Origin: Vibrio ziniensis
Lineage (GTDB): Bacteria; Pseudomonadota; Gammaproteobacteria; Enterobacterales; Vibrionaceae
Assembly (NCBI RefSeq): GCF_011064285.1
Contig: NZ_CP049331.1
Coordinates: 2,728,001-2,792,000, forward strand
Length of the DNA: 64,000 bases
Direction: 5' to 3'
Both the position numbers and the translations under genes were made by a program. The notes under the pieces are model-generated. The model had not been told where the DNA came from. It did not search any database and was given only the letters and a program-made list of their open reading frames with translations. Below, one piece after another: positions 58,081 through 64,000 of this stretch (position 1 is the stretch's first letter; each line of letters starts with the position of its first letter).

Positions 58081-58875
58081 CTACAAAAAATAGGTCACGC
58101 AGGAATCTTTTGCTAAGCCCAGCTTAAACGTCTTACTCTGACCATCCAACATCACACTTAACTCATAAAGATCTTTTGGATTGGGATTTGCTTTGTCGTA
58201 ATACTTGGGGGCTTCGACCTGAAACAATGCGCTGACATGATCACTGCGAATATCAATCGGTAACTGATACGTCATACCATCAAACTTAACCGCAGCTGAA
58301 ACTAAACCCGGAGTGAAAGGCGTGAAATGCAAATTGACCATCAGTTCACACCCGCCACCATAGTGCCAGATTTGTTCAGTAGTGACTGCGCCTAAACGTA
58401 CATGACGAATAAACTGCAAATAAGGTTCACGCCATATACCTATTTTGTCATCGTACTTTTCAACTTCTTCCGTTAACGAGCAGACATTCGGTTCCTGCTC
58501 ATCTAAGAGCCAATCTTCATCTTGCTCGAGAAACAAAATCTCGAATCGATTTCGTCCCAAATTCAGCTGTGACAGTACATCCTTTCGATAAACCTTCTGC
58601 GAGCCATCGCAATCAAATAGCGCGACTCCGTTTAATCGAACTTCAGCGTGATAATCAATACCTTCGAGAACAAGGTCGATGGCACCGAAATTGAGCATAC
58701 TTTCATCCACTTCAATATCATGCATTAAGTGCCATTCTTGTTGAGCAATATCCTCTTCAGACAAGCTTTGAGGTAAAGCCGCGCTTAACGGAGAAGGAAA
58801 GGTAATATCGTCCTGTGGGATAGATAAATCTGTGAGCGGTGAAAGTTGCCATAATCCGGCGAGAGAAAGCTGCAT
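58081..58875 (-). CDS. GH2-like sugar-binding protein without catalytic domain
   Basis: 264 residues. The N-terminal ~170 residues resemble the jelly-roll sugar-binding domain of GH2 beta-mannosidases/galactosidases (MQLSLAGLWQLSP, GIDYHAEVRLNG at ~72-83, IGIWREPYLQF at ~146-156) and the rest the start of the immunoglobulin-like domain. There is no TIM barrel and no signal peptide, so it cannot be an ordinary GH2 enzyme. Function unknown; presumably cytoplasmic carbohydrate binding or a remnant. Intact frame and normal codon use argue for a maintained gene. Confidence 0.75.
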   Translation of the reverse strand: MQLSLAGLWQLSPLTDLSIPQDDITFPSPLSAALPQSLSEEDIAQQEWHLMHDIEVDESMLNFGAIDLVLEGIDYHAEVRLNGVALFDCDGSQKVYRKDVLSQLNLGRNRFEILFLEQDEDWLLDEQEPNVCSLTEEVEKYDDKIGIWREPYLQFIRHVRLGAVTTEQIWHYGGGCELMVNLHFTPFTPGLVSAAVKFDGMTYQLPIDIRSDHVSALFQVEAPKYYDKANPNPKDLYELSVMLDGQSKTFKLGLAKDSCVTYFL

Positions 58876-58936
58876 AGTACTTCTTATTGAATTGTTTTCT
58901 TATAGAAGAATTTAGACCATTTAAACATAGCAGCGA

Positions 58937-58962
58937 TAAAAAATACCAGCCTAGGCTGGTAT
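58937..58962 (-). terminator. rraB terminator
   Basis: On the minus strand: ATACCAGCCTAGGCTGGTAT hairpin followed by TTTTTTATC, 13 bp after the rraB stop. Confidence 0.88.
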
Positions 58963-58974
58963 CTATATTAAGAC

Positions 58975-59394
58975 TTACTCTTCATCGTCGTCTTCATCTT
59001 CGGCAGGATATAAGGCATCTTCGCCCTCGTAGTAAGTACCCCAACCATCGTAAATAATGTCGAATTTTTCAGCCAGATTAACCAACTTCTCAACTTGAGC
59101 GTCGATCGTTGCTGGATCTAGAGTAGATTGCATTGTCGCATCAAAACACAGCAGTTTGCTGCCGTCTTCATCTTCTGCTTCTTCCGCTTCAAGAACTTCA
59201 AAGCCCATTTTGAAAGCTTCAACAGCCGCTTTTTCTAGCTTATCGAAATCTTCAGCGAAAAAGTGGTGTTCAATTTCATACAGCGCTTCAGGATCACTGC
59301 CATCTTCTAGTAATGCTTGAATGATTTCGCGAGTATCTTCCTTTTGAATTTCAAGGAAGTCTTCCACTGATAGATAATCATCTTGTTGAGACAT
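58975..59394 (-). CDS. rraB: Ribonuclease E inhibitor RraB
   Basis: 139 residues (E. coli 138). Acidic protein with [21 protein letters not shown] (split, ~31-50) and the [14 protein letters not shown] stretch (~117-130), ending in a run of Asp/Glu. Binds the C-terminal part of RNase E and modulates mRNA decay. Good match to the family in length and text. Confidence 0.94.
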   Translation of the reverse strand: MSQQDDYLSVEDFLEIQKEDTREIIQALLEDGSDPEALYEIEHHFFAEDFDKLEKAAVEAFKMGFEVLEAEEAEDEDGSKLLCFDATMQSTLDPATIDAQVEKLVNLAEKFDIIYDGWGTYYEGEDALYPAEDEDDDEE

Positions 59395-59524
59395 AACATG
59401 TGCTCCAGAGTGTACAAAAAGGGTAACAATTTAATTGGGCGCAATATCGCATGGATCGTTGTCAATTACCACCAGCAAGACGATCTTAAAACGATCTTTC
59501 TGGCAATAAACAACCTATTACTAA

Positions 59525-59691
59525 TACCATTCTGGAAAATTTCCTGATCAGTGAATGGGCGTCAATAAGCAAACCCTCCGAGCCATGGATGGCTCGGCGG
59601 AGCTTCAGGGATGAATGAATGCGCGTTTGCGTTTGACGCCCATTCGCTGCTCGCCGATGCTCAGTCTGATCATGTTTTTATCTAGGATGTA
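59525..59691 (+). repeat. ~167-bp palindromic element, copy 5
   Basis: TACCATTCTGGA ... TCTAGGATGTA with intact internal dyads; nearest in sequence to copies 1 and 2. Confidence 0.88.
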
Positions 59692-59717
59692 TAATAAACC
59701 ATGTGTTGCGAATAAAT

Positions 59718-59748
59718 AATAAAGCCTACAGAAAACTATAGGCTTTGA
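59718..59748 (-). terminator. tldD terminator
   Basis: On the minus strand: AAAGCCTATAGTTTTCTGTAGGCTTT hairpin followed by ATTATT, 30 bp after the tldD stop. Confidence 0.78.
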
Positions 59749-59777
59749 TTTAAGATTTCTATTTCAACAAGACACGG

Positions 59778-61223
59778 TTACTCAGTACCGCCTACCGTCA
59801 ACGCATCCAGTTTCAGCGTTGGCTGACCAACGCCTACCGGAATACTTTGCCCTGCCTTACCACACACGCCAACACCACGGTCAATGCTCAGGTCATTACC
59901 CACCATTGAAACCTGCTGCATCGCTTCGATACCAGAACCAATCAAGGTCGCACCTTTAATTGGGCGAGTCACTTTACCGTTTTCAATCAAATAAGCTTCT
60001 GACGCAGAGAACACAAACTTACCGGAAGTGATGTCAACCTGACCACCCCCAAAGTTAGGCGCATACACCCCTTTCTTCACCGTAGAGATGATCTCTTCAG
60101 GAGTGTGCTGACCCGGCAGCATGTAAGTGTTGGTCATACGCGGCATAGGTAGATGCGCGTAAGATTCACGGCGACCGTTACCTGTTGGTGCCACACCCAT
60201 TAGACGAGCGTTGAGCTTGTCTTGCATATAGCCTTTAAGTACACCATTTTCGATCAATACATTGTATTGACCATTGACACCTTCATCGTCCACATTTAAT
60301 GAGCCACGAAGATCTTTCAATGTGCCATCATCAACAATAGTACAAAGATCAGAGGTCACTTTCTGCCCAACTTTACCTGAGAACACTGATGACTCTTTGC
60401 GGTTAAAGTCACCTTCTAAACCATGGCCTACAGCTTCATGCAGCAGAACGCCTGGCCAACCAGATCCCAATACCACAGGCATAGTGCCAGCAGGAGCGGC
60501 ATCCGCTTCTAGGTTCACCAGCGCCTGACGAATTGCTTCATCCGCATAAGAAAAAACGATCTTCTGACCATTCTCTTCATTGAGGAAGTAATCGTAAGTG
60601 AATCGGCCACCACCACCAGCGCTGCCTCGTTCACGACGATCGCCACGTTGAGCGAGAACGCTAATCGACAAACGTACTAATGGGCGGATATCGCCAGCGT
60701 AGGTGCCATCCGTTGCAGCCACTAAAATCTGTTCATGCACACCACTTAGACTCACAGAGACTTCTTGAATCAATGGCTCTTTGGTGCGGATATAAGCATC
60801 CACCTGTTGTAATAGCTCGGTTTTTTTCTGCTTTTCCCAGCTTTCTAGTGGGTTTACCGCAGCGTAGTAAGTTTGGTTACTGTTGCGTTTAAAAGCCTGG
60901 ACTGAACCAGACTGACCTAGTTGCGCAATACCACGAGCGGCAACAGCACTTTGCTGTAATCCTTCTAGTTGGATCTGATCTGAATAAGCGAAACCAGTTT
61001 TTTCACCTGTAACAGCTCGTACACCCACACCGCGGTCAATGTTGAACGAGCCATCTTTAATAATGCTGTCTTCTAAGACTAATGATTCATGCCAGCTAGA
61101 CTGGAAGTAAATATCGGCATAATCAATCTGACGGGTTGCGATGCTCGACAGAGTATCTGCAATGTCCTGCTCGGTGAGACCAGCCGGTTTTAATAATGCT
61201 TCTTCAATGCGGGTAATACTCAT
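59778..61223 (-). CDS. tldD: Metalloprotease TldD
   Basis: 481 residues, the E. coli length. Zinc site [11 protein letters not shown] (HExxxH) at ~262-272. Forms a heterodimer with TldE (PmbA), with the active site in TldD; processes microcin B17 and CcdA in E. coli. Last of the yhdP-nitrilase-tldD run (2-bp gap to the nitrilase). The partner pmbA/tldE is not in this window. Confidence 0.96.
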   Translation of the reverse strand: MSITRIEEALLKPAGLTEQDIADTLSSIATRQIDYADIYFQSSWHESLVLEDSIIKDGSFNIDRGVGVRAVTGEKTGFAYSDQIQLEGLQQSAVAARGIAQLGQSGSVQAFKRNSNQTYYAAVNPLESWEKQKKTELLQQVDAYIRTKEPLIQEVSVSLSGVHEQILVAATDGTYAGDIRPLVRLSISVLAQRGDRRERGSAGGGGRFTYDYFLNEENGQKIVFSYADEAIRQALVNLEADAAPAGTMPVVLGSGWPGVLLHEAVGHGLEGDFNRKESSVFSGKVGQKVTSDLCTIVDDGTLKDLRGSLNVDDEGVNGQYNVLIENGVLKGYMQDKLNARLMGVAPTGNGRRESYAHLPMPRMTNTYMLPGQHTPEEIISTVKKGVYAPNFGGGQVDITSGKFVFSASEAYLIENGKVTRPIKGATLIGSGIEAMQQVSMVGNDLSIDRGVGVCGKAGQSIPVGVGQPTLKLDALTVGGTE

Positions 61224-61225
61224 GA

Positions 61226-62098
61226 TTAGCTCTTTTTCTCTATGAATTGATTATGAAAGCGTGTGTGAGCGCTGATTGGCATCGCTGAGCGCACACTCTC
61301 TATTTGTTCTAAATCGATATCAGCAATCAAACTTGCAGCATCTTGGTCTAAAGAGGCGATGACTTCACCCCATGGGTTAATCACCATTGAATGTCCCCAA
61401 GTTTCTCTTCCGCCAATATGATGACCGCCCTGACCTACGGCAATCACCCAACACTGGTTTTCAATCGCACGTGCTCTTAACAGAACTTCCCAGTGCGCTT
61501 TACCAGTTACAGCAGTAAATGCTGCAGGCACTAATAATATCTGAGCACCTAAACGACGTAGCTGTGAATACAAATGCGGAAAACGAACATCGTAACAGAT
61601 AGATAAACCCAGCATGCCAAATGGCGTCTCAGTAACTACGATTTCATTGCCCGGAGTAAACGTTTCAGATTCACGATAACGCTTGTGTCCATCAGCGACA
61701 TCAACATCGAACATATGCAGCTTATCATAATGAGCCACGATATCACCTTGCGGATTAAACAGAACTGATGTTGTCGTCACTGCTTTAGTCGTCACTGCTT
61801 TAGTCGTTTCTGCTTGGCGCCCGCTTTCTCTGTCACGCAAAAGGGGCATACTGCCGATAAGAATCCAAACCTTTTGCTGTTGCGCTAGTCGTGACATTCT
61901 TGCTTGAATAGGCCCATCACCCAATACTTCCGCATTGTGGTGATAATCCTCTTTGTTACCAAACACGACTGCGTTTTCTGGGGTAATCACCCACTTGGCA
62001 CCTTGTTTCGTCAGCAGTGCAGTTTGCTGTTCAATATAAGTAAGATTGTCATTCACATCCGCGCTGGATGTCATTTGAATTAAACCAATTCGTTCCAT
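61226..62098 (-). CDS. Carbon-nitrogen hydrolase (Nit2/YbeM-like nitrilase family)
   Basis: 290 residues. Glu-Lys-Cys triad regions: ENAVVFG (~42-48), the lysine in [11 protein letters not shown] (~125-135) and the cysteine in [13 protein letters not shown] (~166-178). Related bacterial proteins act as deaminated-glutathione (Nit1-type) amidases; the exact substrate is inferred. Start ATG 62098, [12 protein letters not shown]; a longer frame to 62176 overlaps yhdP and is rejected. A 15-bp tandem duplication at 61776-61805 repeats TKAVT in the loop just before the lysine region. Confidence 0.9.
   Translation of the reverse strand: MERIGLIQMTSSADVNDNLTYIEQQTALLTKQGAKWVITPENAVVFGNKEDYHHNAEVLGDGPIQARMSRLAQQQKVWILIGSMPLLRDRESGRQAETTKAVTTKAVTTTSVLFNPQGDIVAHYDKLHMFDVDVADGHKRYRESETFTPGNEIVVTETPFGMLGLSICYDVRFPHLYSQLRRLGAQILLVPAAFTAVTGKAHWEVLLRARAIENQCWVIAVGQGGHHIGGRETWGHSMVINPWGEVIASLDQDAASLIADIDLEQIESVRSAMPISAHTRFHNQFIEKKS
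61776..61805 (-). repeat. 15-bp tandem duplication inside the nitrilase gene
   Basis: GTCACTGCTTTAGTC occurs twice in direct succession, in frame, giving two copies of a five-residue repeat (TKAVT). It adds five residues without breaking the frame. Confidence 0.9.
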
Positions 62099-62129
62099 GT
62101 AACCAGTCCAAGCTAATTTGTTATCTGAC

Positions 62130-64000
62130 TTATTTTGCGAGATCTCTGAGTTTTTTCGGCAGTTTAAATTCACCACGACTACGAGAAAGCTCTTTTACCG
62201 TCGGTGAATCCATCGGACCTTTTACTTCATAGTTTACTTCTGTGAACACTTCAACGACAGGCGCTATCACGGTAGTAATCGCTAACACATACAATGCGGT
62301 TTGTGGTGTTACGGCAAAGGCCGTTAACACTGGGATACCAGAAGTCATATCTGGCACAAAGCTTACTTCCGCATCAACAGTGCGAGAGTTTAGGTCTGCC
62401 AATCCCTTAAGCGTTAATTCACCGGCTACTGCGTCCATTTCAATATCATTGGTAACAAAAACGCCGTTTTCCACTTCGCCGCTGCCAGTAATAGAATTAA
62501 ACGTCATTCCTTTATCAAATACATCACTGAAATCGAGCTGCATTTTCCTAATAATAGAATCAAGACTGAACAATCCGAGCAAGTTTGCTGCCCCACTCAC
62601 GTCTGAAATAATACCCTTACCCAGTTTAGTTTTCACACTGCCTTTTAGTGAATTCACTTTCATTGACCAAGGCGCACCATCCCATTGCATATCACTCCAC
62701 ATGTTAAACGAAGCCTGCTGAATCCCTGAACTGATGCCAAAACGCTCCATTAAATCACTGTTGTTTTCTCCTTGAACGTCAAGTTTTAAGGTCGTGTGAC
62801 TGGTGGTATCGGTTAGTGTCCAATCGCCGCTCATGTGAACTCGGTTTGTACCACTGACTACATCAACATTTTTCCATTCCAGAGTGTTGTTTCTGCGTTG
62901 AAAGTCGACATTCACTTTGCCGACTTTATAGCCTTGTAACCAAAAATCTTGGATAACCAGAGTAAGGTTTGGCATCAAGCGATGAAACTCTCGATCAAAA
63001 TCAGAAATCAACGGTTCTGATTGATTAGAGCTAGGAGATAATAAAGGTTTAGCATTTTCTTCATCTAACGACGGTATAAACACATGTAGACGATCGAAAG
63101 AGACCGATAAATCATAAGGCTCAATATAATTGGCTTGGCCTTTAGCTTCCTGGCTGTCTAGTTTCATAATCCAACCAAGCGCTTTCTGACGAGCATTAAA
63201 ATCAACATCATGCCATTCAATTCCAGCAAGCGTCAGTTCCTGCGTTTTCAAGTCAACACGTTGTGGCGTTGGAATTTCCAGCTTACTCATTTGAGCTTTT
63301 TGAGAACTCCCAGCCGAAACTGCAGGTTCATCCTGCATTAAGGCAATCCAGTCATCCAGATTAAAACGGTCGAGACGAACTTGTGCCTGGTGGCCAACCA
63401 CTGGACTGATTTTAAAACTGCCTTGCCCAAGAACTAAGTTCGTGGCTGTTAATACTGGCGTATGAGAGCGGATATCAATTTCAGCCTGATATTTGGCTCT
63501 CGGTAACTGCAAACGAGCAGTAATTGACTCCTGATTGCCGGAAGCTTGTAAATGAGCCTTACCTGGCGATGTGACTTTTTTAGCTAGCGGGTAAGGATAT
63601 TCACTTGCCAGCATTTTAAGGTCAGCCGAACTGTCTATTTGATACGTAAAACCGACATCGTTAAGTTGCAGAGCGACACTAGTCTGCCAAGTTGCATGAC
63701 CTTTTAACCGCTTGAGCCAACGTTCACCGACATATGGAACCAGAGGTTTGACATCCCAATCACCGATAACATCGATATTAACGGCATAGCCTTGTGGCGA
63801 ACTTTCACCACGAAAATCAAAAGATATTGGCTGTTTCAGTAGTTTAGATGACAACCCAGCTGCGGTAATGACATCATTGTCGAAATTGATTCGACCAGAG
63901 ACGGAATCCAACATCATTGGCGGCGCATCAATATCCACATGGTTGTTAGCCAAGTCTGCCCAGCCCCATGCCCGAGGCTCTTTGTCTCTGGTGAACGGGA
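62130..64000 (-). CDS. yhdP: AsmA-like protein YhdP, C-terminal part (5' end outside window)
   Basis: Frame stays open past 64000, so only the last ~623 residues are seen (full YhdP is ~1270 aa). Beta-rich AsmA/DUF3971-type repeats with ANNHVDIDAPPM and the C-terminal AsmA signature GSGEVENGVFVTNDIEMD and LKGLADLNSRTVDAEVSFVPD, then one hydrophobic helix (~VLTAFAVTPQTALYVLA). YhdP is a bridge-like protein of the envelope that helps phospholipid transport to the outer membrane (with TamB and YdbH). A TTG near 63953 is not the real start. Confidence 0.92.
   Translation of the reverse strand, partial: PFTRDKEPRAWGWADLANNHVDIDAPPMMLDSVSGRINFDNDVITAAGLSSKLLKQPISFDFRGESSPQGYAVNIDVIGDWDVKPLVPYVGERWLKRLKGHATWQTSVALQLNDVGFTYQIDSSADLKMLASEYPYPLAKKVTSPGKAHLQASGNQESITARLQLPRAKYQAEIDIRSHTPVLTATNLVLGQGSFKISPVVGHQAQVRLDRFNLDDWIALMQDEPAVSAGSSQKAQMSKLEIPTPQRVDLKTQELTLAGIEWHDVDFNARQKALGWIMKLDSQEAKGQANYIEPYDLSVSFDRLHVFIPSLDEENAKPLLSPSSNQSEPLISDFDREFHRLMPNLTLVIQDFWLQGYKVGKVNVDFQRRNNTLEWKNVDVVSGTNRVHMSGDWTLTDTTSHTTLKLDVQGENNSDLMERFGISSGIQQASFNMWSDMQWDGAPWSMKVNSLKGSVKTKLGKGIISDVSGAANLLGLFSLDSIIRKMQLDFSDVFDKGMTFNSITGSGEVENGVFVTNDIEMDAVAGELTLKGLADLNSRTVDAEVSFVPDMTSGIPVLTAFAVTPQTALYVLAITTVIAPVVEVFTEVNYEVKGPMDSPTVKELSRSRGEFKLPKKLRDLAK

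Larger units (their letters stand above)
59395..59777. other. rraB-tldD gap
   Basis: 383 bp with no gene: rraB upstream region, the fifth 167-bp element and the tldD terminator. Confidence 0.7.

Overview
The window looks like a stretch of the main chromosome of a Vibrio or close relative (Vibrionaceae). The basis is the conserved gamma-proteobacterial gene order (yggE-argP-argO-mscS-fbaA-pgk-epd-tktA-metK; sprT-endA-rsmE-gshB-yqgE-ruvX-pilU/pilT-yggS-proC-yggT-yggU-rdgB-hemW; trmB-mutY-yggX-mltC; djlA-lptD-surA-pdxA-rsmA-apaG-apaH-folA; obgE-rpmA-rplU-ispB; mdh/argR; rraB-tldD-nitrilase-yhdP), a Dns-type endonuclease I, ERIC-type repeats and a dense tRNA cluster. Species cannot be fixed from the sequence alone.

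Layout. 1-7.0 kb: envelope/stress protein YggE (partial), the ArgP-ArgO arginine export pair, MscS and three central carbon genes (fbaA, pgk, epd). 7.1-11.9 kb: a clearly AT-rich accessory block of four genes (GT-C-like membrane glycosyltransferase, DPM1-like GT2, SAM methyltransferase, and an opposing GT87-like membrane mannosyltransferase-type protein) sitting between epd and tktA, which normally lie together. 11.9-33.7 kb: housekeeping genes for transketolase, SAM synthesis, rRNA/tRNA modification, glutathione, type IV pilus retraction (PilT/PilU), proline synthesis, nucleotide-pool cleaning, DNA repair and murein turnover. 33.7-35.7 kb: a MITE-like palindromic element, then two tandem tRNA operons (Phe-Thr-Phe-Asn and Phe-Thr-Asn-Thr-Asn) with near-identical promoters and terminators. 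35.9-48.9 kb: outer-membrane biogenesis (DjlA, LptD, SurA), pdxA-rsmA-apaG-apaH, folA, a two-part YjjP/YjjB exporter, obgE-rpmA-rplU and ispB. 48.9-57.8 kb: a basic amino acid antiporter-like APC protein, mdh, argR, and a TAXI-type TRAP transporter with a universal stress protein. 58-64 kb: a catalytic-domain-less GH2-like protein, rraB, tldD, a nitrilase and the 3' part of yhdP.

Intergenic space is unusually rich in small mobile-looking repeats: five copies of a ~167-bp palindromic element with TA-type ends, three ~126-142-bp ERIC elements, two copies of a ~133-bp element with GC-rich hairpins at both ends, and one ~267-bp element with 23-25-bp terminal inverted repeats whose left end forms the last codons of mltC. 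No transposase, integrase, CRISPR array or rRNA gene was seen.

Most of the window is ordinary core genome. The best candidates for something undescribed are the epd/tktA glycosyltransferase block, the TRAP permease with a C-terminal PDZ-like domain plus a USP lacking the usual ATP-loop glycines, the GH2-like protein without a catalytic barrel, and several hairpins in gene leaders (sprT, endA, the TRAP binding protein).
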